64,000 nt of DNA from Pseudomonas denitrificans (nom. rej.) (GCF_008807415.1 NZ_CP043626.1:5122501-5186500); one strand, 5' to 3'. Shown: positions 19,473 to 29,132, counted from the first letter of the stretch. Numbers and translations: made by a program. The notes: generated by a model from the sequence alone, not told the origin.

Positions 19473-19865
19473 TCAGGGCTTGGGCGCAGGGCAGTTGAAG
19501 TCGCCTTCCTGGCAGTCGGACAGCATCTGCAATTCCTTGATGCGGTTGTCGGTCATGGCCTTCAGGCAATTGCTGTAGGCCATGGGGTAGCCCGAACCAC
19601 CCTTGGCGCCGGCCGTCTCGAACTGGCAGCTGAGATCGCGGTAGTTCAGCCAGGCCTTCTGCGCGGCGGTCAGGGCCTTCCTCTGTCCGGCATCCAGGCG
19701 CTGGCGGTACTGCCCGTTGAGGTCGTTGAGGCGCTTGTCGCTGGCCTTGTAGGCGGCGCCGGTGCAGGCATTGATCTCGGCCTGGGTCTGGGCGTCGGCG
19801 CAGTCGTCGGCGAGGGCCGCAGCGCTGAGGACCAGCAGCGGCAAGGAGAGCAGCAGAGCTTTCAT
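19473..19865 (-). CDS. LprI-like (DUF1311) exported protein
   Basis: This 130-residue protein has a signal peptide ending in ALA and then the LprI/DUF1311 pattern: DDCADAQTQAEINAC, DLNGQYRQRL, AQKAWLNYRDLSC and the C-terminal cysteines. Family members are periplasmic, and some inhibit lysozyme; no such activity can be read here. It ends the minus-strand cluster, 42 bases after the deacetylase gene. Confidence 0.8.
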   Translation of the reverse strand: MKALLLSLPLLVLSAAALADDCADAQTQAEINACTGAAYKASDKRLNDLNGQYRQRLDAGQRKALTAAQKAWLNYRDLSCQFETAGAKGGSGYPMAYSNCLKAMTDNRIKELQMLSDCQEGDFNCPAPKP

Positions 19866-19907
19866 GGGCGGATCGTCCTGACGTTCGATCCGCCCACTCT
19901 AGCAGTG

Positions 19908-21020
19908 TCAGCCGAGCAGCCTGGCCGCCATCCGCTCCAGCGCCTGGCGCTGGAAGGCGCGGAAGTCCGCGTCGGGCTGCTGGCCTTCGAGCATCGGCAG
20001 GAAGGGATCGACCACCTCGGTGCGCACGCCGGCCATTTCCTCGATCACCGCGTGGCCGCAGAACGGCACGTAGGCTTCCGCGTAGCCGCCTTCGTGCACC
20101 ACCACCAGACGCCCTTCGCACAGGCGTTCGGCGGCGTCGCGCACGGCGGCGGTCATGAAGCGGAAGGTCTCGCTGTGGGCGAGCATGCGCGCCAGCGGGT
20201 CCACGCCGTTGGCGTCGAAGCCGCTGGCAACCACGATCAGCTCGGGCTGGAAGCGTTCCAGCGCCGGCACGATGATGGTCTCCATCGCCACGCGGTAGGC
20301 GTCGTCACCGCTGCCCGGATAGAGCGGCACGTTGAGGTTGTAGCCCTTGCCCGCACCCTCGCCGATGTCACCCACCGCACCGGTGCCGGTGGGGTAGCAG
20401 TCGGCCTGGTGGATCGACAGGGTCAGCACGTCGTCGCGGTTGTAGAAGATCGCCTCGGTGCCGTTGCCGTGGTGCACGTCCCAGTCGAGCACCGCCACGC
20501 GCTGGATGCCGTGGCGCGCCTTGGCCGTCTCCACCGCCACGGCGATGTTCGCCAGGTAGCAGAAACCCATGCCGCGATCCGGCAGGCAGTGGTGGCCCGG
20601 CGGACGGGACAGCGCGTAGGCGTTGTCCAGTTCGCCGCGCAGCACCGCATCCACCGCGGCGATGGTCAGGCCGGCGGACTGCCGGGCGATGTCGTAGGTG
20701 CCATGGCTGACCATGGTTTCCTCGCCCATGTCGCCGTGGCCGACTTCGCTGTAGGCCTTGAAGCGCTCCAGGTAGCTGGCCGGGTGTACCCGCAGCAGGT
20801 CTTCCTCGCTGGCCAGCGGCGCGCTGGACAGGTGCAGCTGAGCGCTCAGCCCGGAGACGTCCATCAGGCTTTTCAGGCGGCGCTTGCTCTCCGGCGACTC
20901 GGCGTGGCCGCCGCCCACCGGCGGCTGCAACCAGCCACCGACGGGAAGGATCAGCGCGTGCAGCCCGGTCGCGTGCCAGAAGCAGCGCTCGTCGAAGAAG
21001 AACCCGGTACGACGACTCAT
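19908..21020 (-). CDS. Class II histone deacetylase-like amidohydrolase
   Basis: The 370-residue protein belongs to the arginase/deacetylase superfamily, closest in memory to the P. aeruginosa PA3774-type HDAC-like amidohydrolase. The catalytic set is complete: H143-H144 in RPPGHHC, zinc ligands D181 and H183 in DWDVHHGNGT, D269 in SGFDANGVD, and tyrosine Y313 in HEGGYAEAY. Such bacterial enzymes remove acyl groups from amines or lysines. The start codon overlaps the permease stop (ATGA), implying coupling. In this setting an N-acetylated amine or polyamine is a reasonable but unproven substrate. Confidence 0.88.
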   Translation of the reverse strand: MSRRTGFFFDERCFWHATGLHALILPVGGWLQPPVGGGHAESPESKRRLKSLMDVSGLSAQLHLSSAPLASEEDLLRVHPASYLERFKAYSEVGHGDMGEETMVSHGTYDIARQSAGLTIAAVDAVLRGELDNAYALSRPPGHHCLPDRGMGFCYLANIAVAVETAKARHGIQRVAVLDWDVHHGNGTEAIFYNRDDVLTLSIHQADCYPTGTGAVGDIGEGAGKGYNLNVPLYPGSGDDAYRVAMETIIVPALERFQPELIVVASGFDANGVDPLARMLAHSETFRFMTAAVRDAAERLCEGRLVVVHEGGYAEAYVPFCGHAVIEEMAGVRTEVVDPFLPMLEGQQPDADFRAFQRQALERMAARLLG

Positions 21021-22408
21021 GCGCGAGCCGCCTTCAGGGCACGCTGGCGCTTGCGGCTGAACAGCCAGTAGACCGGCGAGACCACGCCCAGGCCGACCAC
21101 CCAGGAGATGTCCGCACCGTTCATGGCCTGCGCGGCGGCGCCGGTGTAGAGCGCGGTGGACATGAACGGAACCTGCACCAGGATGCCGAGGATGTAGCAG
21201 TTCACCGCGGTCCAGTTGAAGGTGCCGTAGATGCCGCCGTCACGCCGGAAGAACGACAGCACGTCGTACTCGCCATGGGCGATCAGGTAGTAGTCGACCA
21301 GGTTGATCGCGCTCCAGGGCACCAGCACGTAGAGCAGCAGCAGGATGAAGTTGGTGTAGTTGGCCATGAAGTTGTCCTGGCCGAGCAGGGCGATGGTCAG
21401 CGAACCGCCGAACAGCGCCAGGGCGATCACCGCGCGCCAGCCGGCCTTGGCCGACCAGGCGGGAATCAGCGTCTGGCCGACGGTGATGGCCGAGAGGGTG
21501 CCGCAGTACAGGTTCATCGAGTTGGTGGCGGCGATGCCGATGGAGAACACCGCGACCATGATGGCGCTGAAGCCGCCGGTCATCTCGATCAGGCCGGCGA
21601 TGACGTCGCCCTCGCCCACCGACAGGCCGACCAGCACGCCCAGCAGCATCGGCAGGATCGAACCCAGGCAGCAGCCCCAGTAGCTCGACCAGAACGCGGT
21701 GCGCGAACCGGTGCCCTGCGGCATGTAGCGCGAGTAGTCGGACACGTAGGGCGCATACGCCAATTGCCACAGGGCGGCGATGGACAGCGCGCCGAGGAAG
21801 CCGGGGATGTTGTTCTCGTTGCGCTCAAGCAGGTCCGCCGGCAGGCCGTGGACGAACACCAGCCAGACGAAGCTGACCAGCAGCACAGCGCCGGACAGCC
21901 AGGACATCACGCGGGTGTAGCCGTGGATCAGGCGGTAGCCGAACACCGTGGCGATCACGCTGATCGCGCCCACCAGCAGGATGCCGGTGTTGGTGCCGAT
22001 CACCTCGAAGCGCGCGTGCAGCGCCTGGCCGCCGAGCACCAGGTTCGAGGCGAAGAAGCCCAGGTACATGATCACCACCAGGGCGACCACCAGCAGGGAG
22101 CCGAAGGAGCCGAACTGGCCGCGGGTCTGCACCATCTGCGGCACGCCCAGCTGCGGACCCTGGGCCGAGTGCAGGGCCATGAACACGCCACCCACCAGGT
22201 TGCCGAGTACCAGCGCCAGCACGGCGGCGAAGAACGGCAGCTTGAACACAGTGACCGCCAGGGCGCCGGTGACCACGGTCAACAGCATGATGTTGCTGCC
22301 GAACCAGATGGTGAAGAGGTCGCGGGCGCGGCCGTGTCGTTCGTGTGCGGCGATGGGCTGGATGGTGCTCAGCTCCAGAGTCGTCGCCTGGTTTTGCGTC
22401 GTTGTCAT
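21017..22408 (-). CDS. NCS1-family (CodB-like) permease
   Basis: The 463-residue membrane protein has about twelve hydrophobic spans and NCS1 signatures such as FTIWFGSNIM near the N-terminus, APYVSDYSRYMP in the middle and WSAINLVDYYLI late. The family imports nucleobases, hydantoins or related small molecules by cation symport. The ATG at 22408 is preferred to a GTG four codons upstream. It overlaps the deacetylase gene by four bases, so the two are likely made together. The actual substrate is unknown; the neighbours suggest a nitrogen compound. Confidence 0.85.
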   Translation of the reverse strand: MTTTQNQATTLELSTIQPIAAHERHGRARDLFTIWFGSNIMLLTVVTGALAVTVFKLPFFAAVLALVLGNLVGGVFMALHSAQGPQLGVPQMVQTRGQFGSFGSLLVVALVVIMYLGFFASNLVLGGQALHARFEVIGTNTGILLVGAISVIATVFGYRLIHGYTRVMSWLSGAVLLVSFVWLVFVHGLPADLLERNENNIPGFLGALSIAALWQLAYAPYVSDYSRYMPQGTGSRTAFWSSYWGCCLGSILPMLLGVLVGLSVGEGDVIAGLIEMTGGFSAIMVAVFSIGIAATNSMNLYCGTLSAITVGQTLIPAWSAKAGWRAVIALALFGGSLTIALLGQDNFMANYTNFILLLLYVLVPWSAINLVDYYLIAHGEYDVLSFFRRDGGIYGTFNWTAVNCYILGILVQVPFMSTALYTGAAAQAMNGADISWVVGLGVVSPVYWLFSRKRQRALKAARA

Positions 22409-22474
22409 TGTGTTTCTCACGCGTCGTTGGCAAGGCAGGCCCGGCGCGGACGCCGGGCTTGGATCAGGAAAGGA

Positions 22475-23521
22475 TCAGCGGGCGGCCCAGGCGTTGAAGC
22501 GCTGCTCAAGCTCTTCGCCGTGGTCGACCCAGAAGGCCGCGTCCACCGAGCGGGCGCCTTCGAGGTTGGCCGGCGCGGTGGGCAGCGCGTCGCGCACGTC
22601 CGCCGGCAGCAGGTCCAGCGTGCCCTTGTGGACCGGGCCGTAGGGAATGTTCTCGGAGAAGGTCTTCTGGGTTTGCGGCTGGCTGGCGAAGGCGATGAAC
22701 TTCTCGGCCAGCGCCTTGTTCGGCGTGCCCTTCACTACGGCCCAGTATTCCGGGTCATAGAGGCTGCCCGGCCAGACGATGCCCAGCTTCACGCCTTCCT
22801 TCTGCGCGGCGGCGATGCGGCCGTTGTAGGCGGCGCTCATCACCACGTCACCGGCGGCCAGCCACTGCGGCGGTTGCGCGCCGGCTTCCCACCACTGGAT
22901 GTTGCCCTTGAGCTGGTCGAGCTTGGCGAAGGCGCGATCGACACCTTCCTTGGTGCCGAGCACCTTGTAGAGATCTTCCTGTTTCACGCCGTCGGCCAGC
23001 AGGGCGATCTCCAGGGTGTACTTGGCGCCCTTGCGCAGGCCGCGCTTGCCCGGGTACTCGGCGGTGTTCCAGAAGTCGGCCCAGGATTGCGGGGCCTTGG
23101 CGACCTTGGCACCGTTGTAGGCCATGACCATGGACCAGACGTAGGTGGCCACGCCGCACTCGCTGAGGGTGCCGGGGACGAAGTTCTTCTCGTCGCCGAT
23201 GGCCGCCGGGTCGATGCGTTCGAACAGGCCTTCCTCGCAGCCGCGCAGCAGCTCGGGGCTTTCCACCTCGACCACGTCCCAGGTGACCTTGCCGACATCG
23301 ACCATGGCCTTCACCTTGGCCATCTCGCCGTTGTACTCGCCGGCGACGATCTTGCCGGCGCCGCTGGCCTCGAAGGGCTTGAAGTAGGCCTGCTCCTGGG
23401 CCGCCTTGGTGGCGCCGCCGAAGGAGATGACGGTGATGCTTTGGGGCTGTGCATTAACGCTGCCGACAGCGGCAGCAAGGGCACAGGTGATGGAGATGCG
23501 CGTGAGCAAGGACACTTTCAT
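22475..23521 (-). CDS. PotD-like periplasmic substrate-binding protein
   Basis: The 348-residue protein has a signal peptide (MKVSLLTRISITCALAA... NAQ) followed by the polyamine/putrescine-type binding protein fold: ITVISFGGATKAAQ, VKWDVVEVES-like strand (VTWDVVEVES) and a C-terminal hinge. The ATG at 23521 is used since upstream codons read into spacer. No ABC ATPase or permease gene is nearby, so it either serves a transporter encoded elsewhere or acts as a sensor. Confidence 0.85.
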   Translation of the reverse strand: MKVSLLTRISITCALAAAVGSVNAQPQSITVISFGGATKAAQEQAYFKPFEASGAGKIVAGEYNGEMAKVKAMVDVGKVTWDVVEVESPELLRGCEEGLFERIDPAAIGDEKNFVPGTLSECGVATYVWSMVMAYNGAKVAKAPQSWADFWNTAEYPGKRGLRKGAKYTLEIALLADGVKQEDLYKVLGTKEGVDRAFAKLDQLKGNIQWWEAGAQPPQWLAAGDVVMSAAYNGRIAAAQKEGVKLGIVWPGSLYDPEYWAVVKGTPNKALAEKFIAFASQPQTQKTFSENIPYGPVHKGTLDLLPADVRDALPTAPANLEGARSVDAAFWVDHGEELEQRFNAWAAR

Positions 23522-23653
23522 GGAACGACTCCCACAGCCGGATTGGCGTTGTTGTGTTGCTGGGCAGTACTCCCGGCCAGAAGCCGGACAAAAGGGTTCC
23601 ATCGCGCGGGCGTCTTTGCGCTCGCGGCGTTGTTATCAGGTATTCGTGGAGCC

Positions 23654-23729
23654 GTAGGGCGCATAACCCGGAACGGGTTATCCGCCGGTCAATCCACGGC
23701 GGATAACGCTGGCGCGTTATGCGCCCTAC
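23654..23729. repeat. Palindromic repeat, GTAGGGCGCATAAC family
   Basis: GTAGGGCGCATAAC and GTTATGCGCCCTAC are perfect inverted arms with inner GGGTTATCCGCC and GGCGGATAACG pieces. It separates the aminotransferase gene from the binding-protein gene. Confidence 0.8.
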
Positions 23730-23745
23730 CGGTGGCTCCGGCGCC

Positions 23746-25128
23746 TTACAGCACGCCGATTTCCTGGGCCGTGCGATCCACCGCGCGGCGGGTCTTGTCG
23801 ACCAGTTCGTCGATCTCGGCACGGCCGGCGACCAGTGCCGGGGCCATGATCATGCGGCCAAGGGTGGAGCGGATGATCACGCCCTCCTCGAAGCCGATGG
23901 TGCGGCAGCGCCAGGCGATGTCGTTTTCATTGTCGAAGCGCTTGCGGGTGGCCTTGTCCTGGACGAATTGCAGCGCAGCGACAAAACCGGTGCCCTGGAT
24001 GTCGCCCACCAGCGGGTGGTTGCCGAAGACTTCACGCAGGCACTGCTGCAGGTACGGGCCGGTGTCGTTCTTCACCGCATTCACCCAGCCCTCGTCACGC
24101 AGCGCACGCAGGTTGGCCACCGCCACCGCTGCCGCCACCGGGTGGCCGGAGTAGGTCAGGCCGTGGGCGAACACGCCGCCCTCTTCCACCAGCGCCTGGG
24201 CGATGCGCTTGCTCAGCACCAGGCCGCCCATGGGGATGTAGCCGCTGGTCAGGCCCTTGGCGATGGACAGGGTGTCGGGCTGGAAGCCGAAGTGCTGGTG
24301 GGCGAACCACTCGCCGGTACGGCCGAAGCCGCCGATCACTTCGTCGGCGCACAGCAGCACGTCGTACTGACGGCAGATGCGCTGGATTTCCGGCCAGTAG
24401 CTTTCCGGCGGGAAGATCATGCCGCCGGCGCCCTGGAAGGGTTCGGCGATGAAGCCGGCGACGTTGTCGGCGCCCAACTCGAGGATCTTCTCTTCCAGCT
24501 GCAGCGCGCAGCGACGGCCGAATTCGGCCGGGGTCAGGTCACCGCCGGCGGCGAAGAAGTAGGGTTCGTCGATGTGCGCGATGTCCGGGATCAGGCCGCC
24601 CATCTCGTGCATGAACTTCATGCCGCCCAGCGCGGTGGCTGCCAGGGTGGAGCCGTGGTAGCCGTTCCAGCGGCCGATCATGATCTTCTTCTGCGGCTTG
24701 CCTTCGATCTGCCAGAAGCGGCGCACGGTACGGATCAGCACCTCGTTGGCCTCGGAGCCGGAGTTGGTGTAGATCGCGTGGCTGTAGTGGTCGGGCAGCA
24801 GGCTGAAGAGGGTCTCGGAGAGTTCGATCACCGCCGGGTGAGTGGTGTGGAAGAACATGTTGTAGTACGGCAGCTCGTCGAGCTGGGCGGTGGCGGCGGC
24901 GGTCAGGTCCTTGCGGCCATAGCCCAGGTTGGTGCACCACAGGCCGGACATGCCGTCGATGTACTTGTTGCCATCGTTGTCCCAGAGGTGCAGGCCTTCG
25001 CCACGCACCATCACGCGCGGGCCCTCGGCGTTCAGCGCCTTCTGGTCGAGGAAGGCATGGATGTGGTGGGCCGCGTCCGCTTTCTGATATTCGCGGGTAT
25101 CACGTGGCGCTCTCTTCGGGTCGGTCAT
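23746..25128 (-). CDS. SpuC-like class III aminotransferase
   Basis: This 460-residue PLP aminotransferase resembles the putrescine/polyamine:pyruvate type. It has GLWCTNLGYGR, SGSEANE, IGRWNGYHGST, ADEVIGGFGRTGEWF and the PLP lysine in SIAKGLTSGYIPMGG (about K291). A GAGGAG ribosome site precedes the ATG. Between an aldehyde dehydrogenase and a PotD-like protein it would convert a terminal amine to an aldehyde. The substrate is inferred from the company it keeps. Confidence 0.9.
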   Translation of the reverse strand: MTDPKRAPRDTREYQKADAAHHIHAFLDQKALNAEGPRVMVRGEGLHLWDNDGNKYIDGMSGLWCTNLGYGRKDLTAAATAQLDELPYYNMFFHTTHPAVIELSETLFSLLPDHYSHAIYTNSGSEANEVLIRTVRRFWQIEGKPQKKIMIGRWNGYHGSTLAATALGGMKFMHEMGGLIPDIAHIDEPYFFAAGGDLTPAEFGRRCALQLEEKILELGADNVAGFIAEPFQGAGGMIFPPESYWPEIQRICRQYDVLLCADEVIGGFGRTGEWFAHQHFGFQPDTLSIAKGLTSGYIPMGGLVLSKRIAQALVEEGGVFAHGLTYSGHPVAAAVAVANLRALRDEGWVNAVKNDTGPYLQQCLREVFGNHPLVGDIQGTGFVAALQFVQDKATRKRFDNENDIAWRCRTIGFEEGVIIRSTLGRMIMAPALVAGRAEIDELVDKTRRAVDRTAQEIGVL

Positions 25129-25300
25129 CGACTTTCTCCTCTATCCCTCGGCGGTGCTCCGGCAGCCGGCCTGAGGGGTCTTCAGGGGATCGAGGGCGAC
25201 GGACTTACCTAGGCAGTCTCACCGGCCGTCTCGAACGGTTCGGTTAGGAATTCGGGTGTTGCTCAGGCGCCGGGCGCGACCCCGGCGGCCTGTCTTTCAT

Positions 25301-26794
25301 TCAGTCGCGCAGCTGGAACCAGGTGGTCTTGAGCTGCGTGTATTTATCGAAGGAATGCAGCGAGAGGTCGCGGCCGAAGCCCGACTGTTTGCCGCCACCG
25401 AACGGAATCGCCGGGTCCAGCGCGTCCACGGTGTTCACCGACACGGTGCCGGCGTTCAGCTTGCGCGCCACGCGGTGGGCGCGGTGCAGGTCGTCGCTCC
25501 ACAGGGAGGCGGCGAGGCCGTAGATGCTGTCGTTGGCCAGGCGCACGGCTTCTTCTTCGCTGTCGAAGGGGATGACTGCAAGCACCGGGCCGAATACTTC
25601 GTCGCGGGCCAGGGACTGCTCCGGGCGCACGCCGGTGAAGATGGTCGGCTCGATGAAATTGTCCGAGCCATTGAAGCTCAGCTGGCGGCCACCGCAGGCG
25701 AGCTGCGCGCCGTCGCTCTGGGCGCGATCGATGCAGGCCATGATGCCGGCGGTCTGCTTGTTGTCGACGATGGAACCGGCGCGGCTGGCCGGGTCCAGCG
25801 GGTCGCCCGGAGTCCAGTCGCGGGCCTTGGCGATCAGGCGCTCGACGAACTCGTCGTGGATCGAGCGCTCCACCAGCAGGCGCGAGTTGGCCGAGCAGAC
25901 TTCGCCCTGGTTGAAGAAGATGCCGAAGGCGGCCTTCTCGGCGGCCAGGTCGAGGTCGCGGCAGTCGGCGAACACCAGGTTCGGGCTCTTGCCACCGCAC
26001 TCCAGCCAGACCTGCTTGAGGTTGGACTGCGCGGAATACTGCATGAAGTACTTGCCGACCTGGGTCGAACCGGTGAACACCAGGGCGTCCACGTCCGGGT
26101 GCAGGCCCAGCGCCTTGCCGGCGCTTTCGCCCAGGCCCGGCACGACGTTCAGCACGCCTTCGGGGATGCCGGCTTCCAGCGCCAGCTCGGCCAGGCGCAG
26201 GGCGGAGAATGGCGATTGCTCGGCGGGCTTGAGCACCACGGAGTTGCCGGCGGCCAGCGCGGGCGCCAGCTTCCAGGCGGCCATGTCGAGGGGGAAGTTC
26301 CACGGCACCACGGCGCCGATCACGCCCAGCGGCGTGCGGGTGATGGTGGCCAGGGCGTTCTGCGCGGTCGGCGCGACCTGGTCGTAGAGCTTGTCGAGGC
26401 TTTCGGCGTACCAGGAGAACACGCCAGCTGCGCCGGGGACGTCGATGTTCCAGGCGTCCATCACCGGCTTGCCCATGTTCAGGGTGTCGAGCAGGGCCAG
26501 TTCGTCGCGGTGGGCCATCATCAGCTCGGCGAGCTTCTGCAGCACGGCCTTGCGCTCGCGCGGCGCCATGCGCGCCCAGGGGCCGGTCTCGAAGGCCTGG
26601 CGGGCGACGCGCACGGCGGCGTCGACTTCGGCCGCGCCACAGGCAGCGACATTGGCCAGCAGGCGATTGGTCGCCGGGTCGATGGCGGCGAAGGTCGCGC
26701 CATCCTGTGCAGTCACGCGGCGGCCGCCGATCAGCGCGCTGTCGATGAAAGTCTGCCGGGCAGCACGCTGCCGCCAATCGTTGAGCTCGTACAC
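25301..26794 (-). CDS. Aldehyde dehydrogenase (KauB/PuuC-like)
   Basis: The 497-residue NAD(P)-dependent aldehyde dehydrogenase has the catalytic glutamate in LECGGKSPNLVF and the nucleophilic cysteine in NQGEVCSANSR (about C300), with VPWNFPLDMA at the cofactor site. The start chosen is GTG at 26794, seven bases after AGGAG, which gives the standard length; 45 further open codons upstream have no support. It probably oxidises the aminoaldehyde produced by the adjacent aminotransferase, as KauB does in polyamine catabolism. Confidence 0.9.
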   Translation of the reverse strand: MYELNDWRQRAARQTFIDSALIGGRRVTAQDGATFAAIDPATNRLLANVAACGAAEVDAAVRVARQAFETGPWARMAPRERKAVLQKLAELMMAHRDELALLDTLNMGKPVMDAWNIDVPGAAGVFSWYAESLDKLYDQVAPTAQNALATITRTPLGVIGAVVPWNFPLDMAAWKLAPALAAGNSVVLKPAEQSPFSALRLAELALEAGIPEGVLNVVPGLGESAGKALGLHPDVDALVFTGSTQVGKYFMQYSAQSNLKQVWLECGGKSPNLVFADCRDLDLAAEKAAFGIFFNQGEVCSANSRLLVERSIHDEFVERLIAKARDWTPGDPLDPASRAGSIVDNKQTAGIMACIDRAQSDGAQLACGGRQLSFNGSDNFIEPTIFTGVRPEQSLARDEVFGPVLAVIPFDSEEEAVRLANDSIYGLAASLWSDDLHRAHRVARKLNAGTVSVNTVDALDPAIPFGGGKQSGFGRDLSLHSFDKYTQLKTTWFQLRD

Positions 26795-26989
26795 CAGGGC
26801 ACTCCTGCTTCGCTCGCCCTCGAGGGACGTTGTTGTTCGAATGTGGATTGGATGGTCGCCCAAGGCCTTGCCAAGGAAAATTATTAAATTTGTCTTCGGG
26901 GTATATGAAAAAGCTGGGCAGCCACGCACCGGCCCGGAGCATTGCGCACCATCACGGTGCGCGTCTGTGCACCGCGGCAGGGCCCGTAT

Positions 26990-27787
26990 TCAGCGGGTCA
27001 GCGCGTCGTAAAGCTCGGGGCGACGGCACGGCAGGTAGGGGAAAGTGCCGGCCTGGCGGGCGCGCTGCTGCGGGTCCAGATCGACGATCAGCAGGCTCTC
27101 CGCGGGCCCGGCGGCAGCCAGGCGCTCGCCATCCGGCGCGACGATGCAGGAGCCGCCGAGGAAGGCCAGCCCATCCTCCACGCCACAGTGGTTGCAGTAG
27201 GCGACGAACAGCTGGTTCTCCACCGCCCGCGCCGGGACTATCACGCCCGGCACCGCTCCGTATTCGGGCGTCAGCGCGGTGGGGATGAGGATCAGCCCGG
27301 CGCCGTTCAGCGCGTGGGTGCGCACCGCTTCGGGGTATTCCACGTCGAAGCAGATCAGCAGGCCGATGCGCCAGCCGGCGTAGTCGAACGGCGCTTCCAG
27401 CACATCGCCGGCGCTGAACACCTCGCGCTCCATGGCACCGAACAGGTGCGCCTTGCGGTAGTGGCCCAGCGCGCTGCCGGACGGGCCGATCACCTGCACC
27501 GAGTTGTACGGCTTGCCACCCTGCGGATGGCGTTCGGCGTAACCGTAGGCGATAGCCAGCCCGAAGCGCTGCGCCAGCTCGCCGATGCGCGCGGCTGACG
27601 GCCCGTCCGCCGCTTCGGCCAGCTCGTTCATGCGTTGCGGCACGTTGTAGCCACCCAGCCACAGCTCGGGGCAGAGCAGCAAGTGCGCGCCGGCAGCAGC
27701 GGCGGCGCCGGCCTGGCGCTCCAGTTGGTCGAGGTTGCCGGCAACATCGCCGGGGAGGCCGCAGGTCTGCCAAAGGGCCATGCGCAT
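26990..27787 (-). CDS. Nitrilase-superfamily carbon-nitrogen hydrolase
   Basis: The 265-residue enzyme has the complete catalytic triad: E41 in CPELW, K112 in YRKAHLF and C146 in LLICFDVEYPE. Family members cleave amides, nitriles or N-carbamoyl groups. The ATG at 27787 follows GGAG. It is divergent from a LysR gene, 195 bases upstream of the aldehyde dehydrogenase on the same strand. It is shorter than AguB-type N-carbamoylputrescine hydrolases and its substrate is unknown. Confidence 0.85.
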   Translation of the reverse strand: MRMALWQTCGLPGDVAGNLDQLERQAGAAAAAGAHLLLCPELWLGGYNVPQRMNELAEAADGPSAARIGELAQRFGLAIAYGYAERHPQGGKPYNSVQVIGPSGSALGHYRKAHLFGAMEREVFSAGDVLEAPFDYAGWRIGLLICFDVEYPEAVRTHALNGAGLILIPTALTPEYGAVPGVIVPARAVENQLFVAYCNHCGVEDGLAFLGGSCIVAPDGERLAAAGPAESLLIVDLDPQQRARQAGTFPYLPCRRPELYDALTR

Positions 27788-27991
27788 GAGCTTTACTCCA
27801 GGCTGCGTGTACGGGATTTGCAGGGCGCTTTCACGCACTGCGCTGGAGTATGCCCGCGCCCGGAGGGTCGCAGCAGGCGGCCAAGGCCATGAAAAATGTG
27901 GTCCCCGGCGAGGAAAATCTTCGCCATGGGCCGCCCCCGCCGGCCGGCCCAACGCGGTATCTTGTATAAAAAAGCATCAACGAGGCGTGCA
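27788..27991. promoter_or_regulatory. Divergent promoter region between hydrolase and LysR genes
   Basis: The 204-base spacer separates two divergent genes, as is typical for a LysR regulator and its target. It contains an AT-rich stretch (CTTGTATAAAAAAG, 27961-27974) just before the regulator start. No clear T-N11-A dyad was pinned down. Confidence 0.45.
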
Positions 27992-28900
27992 GTGGCTTCC
28001 TATACCTTGCGGCAATTGAAGTATTTCGTGACCACCGTGGAGTGCGGCAGCGTGGCCGAGGCGTCGCGCAAGCTGTACATCGCGCAGCCGTCCATTTCCA
28101 CGGCGATCAAGGGGCTGGAAGAGAGCTTCGGCGTGCAGCTGTTCATCCGCCACCACGCCCAGGGCGTGTCGCTCACCCCCAGCGGCGCGCGCTTCTACCG
28201 CAAGGCGCAGGAACTGCTGCGCATGGCCCACGAGTTCGAGCAGAACGCCCTCGCCGACAACGACGTGGTGGCCGGGCAGATCGATATCGGCTGCTTCGAG
28301 ACGGTCGCCCCGCTCTACCTGCCGCGCCTGATCTCGGGTTTCCGCGAGCGCTACCCCGGCGTGGAAATCCGCATCAGCGATGGCGAGCAGCAGGAGCTGG
28401 TGCAGGGCCTGACCGCCGGCCGCTTCGACCTGGCGCTGCTCTACGAGCATGACCTCGACGCCACCATCTCCACCGACCCGCTGATGCCCGCCCAGCGCCC
28501 CTATGCGCTGCTGCCGGAGAACCATCGCTTCGCCAAGCAGGACAAGGTCTCCCTGCGCGATCTGGTGCTGGAGCCGATGATCCTGCTGGACGTGCAGCCC
28601 AGCCGCACCTACTTCGTGCGCATCTTCGAGGAACTGGGGCTGAACCCGCACATCGCCTTCAGCTCGCCCTCGATCGAGATGGTGCGCGGCATGGTCGGCC
28701 AGGGCTTCGGCTTCTCCCTGCTGGTCACCCGTCCACATTCCGAGTGCACCTACGACGGAAAGAAGGTAGTGACGGTGGATGTCGCCGAAGAGGTGAGCAC
28801 CTCCGGCCTGGTCGCCGCCTGGCTCAAGCGCGCCCAGCTGACCAAGCCGGCGCAGCTGTTCGTCGACTATGCGCGGGAGGAGCTGAGCGGGAAGCACTGA
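27992..28900 (+). CDS. LysR-family transcriptional regulator
   Basis: The 302-residue protein has an N-terminal winged helix (TLRQLKYFVTTVECGSVAEASRKL, then QPSISTAIKGLEE) and an effector-binding C-terminal domain. GTG at 27992 is chosen as start because GAGG lies six bases upstream and the helix begins immediately; the open frame upstream is spacer. It is divergent from the nitrilase-family hydrolase and probably regulates the amine cluster, possibly sensing an amine-derived acid. Confidence 0.85.
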   Translation: MASYTLRQLKYFVTTVECGSVAEASRKLYIAQPSISTAIKGLEESFGVQLFIRHHAQGVSLTPSGARFYRKAQELLRMAHEFEQNALADNDVVAGQIDIGCFETVAPLYLPRLISGFRERYPGVEIRISDGEQQELVQGLTAGRFDLALLYEHDLDATISTDPLMPAQRPYALLPENHRFAKQDKVSLRDLVLEPMILLDVQPSRTYFVRIFEELGLNPHIAFSSPSIEMVRGMVGQGFGFSLLVTRPHSECTYDGKKVVTVDVAEEVSTSGLVAAWLKRAQLTKPAQLFVDYAREELSGKH

Positions 28901-28989
28901 GGCTACTTTTCGCCTTTCGCTTTTCGTAGGACCGAGGGGGACGCCTAGTCCTTGCTCGCGAATCACCCAGCCTCCTGTGCGATGGCCTG

Positions 28990-29047
28990 CCCTCACCCTA
29001 CCCCTCTCCCTTCGGAGCGGGGCGCGCAGCCAGGGCTGGGGAGAGGG
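28990..29047. repeat. CTCACCCTACCCCTCTCCC repeat
   Basis: CCTCACCCTACCCCTCTCCC pairs with the later GGCTGGGGAGAGGG. It is a relative of the pair at 19310-19425. Confidence 0.65.
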
Positions 29048-29132
29048 TCCACGCCCGAGCACCGAACCCCCTCCCGTCACTCCCCGTGCCCCGCGCCGAC
29101 ATCCGGGGTTACAATCTCGCCCCCAATCCGCA

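Noticed and set aside
23575..23650. Possible extended N-terminus of the PotD-like protein
   Set aside because: The signal peptide starts at the ATG at 23521; upstream codons have no export or family features.
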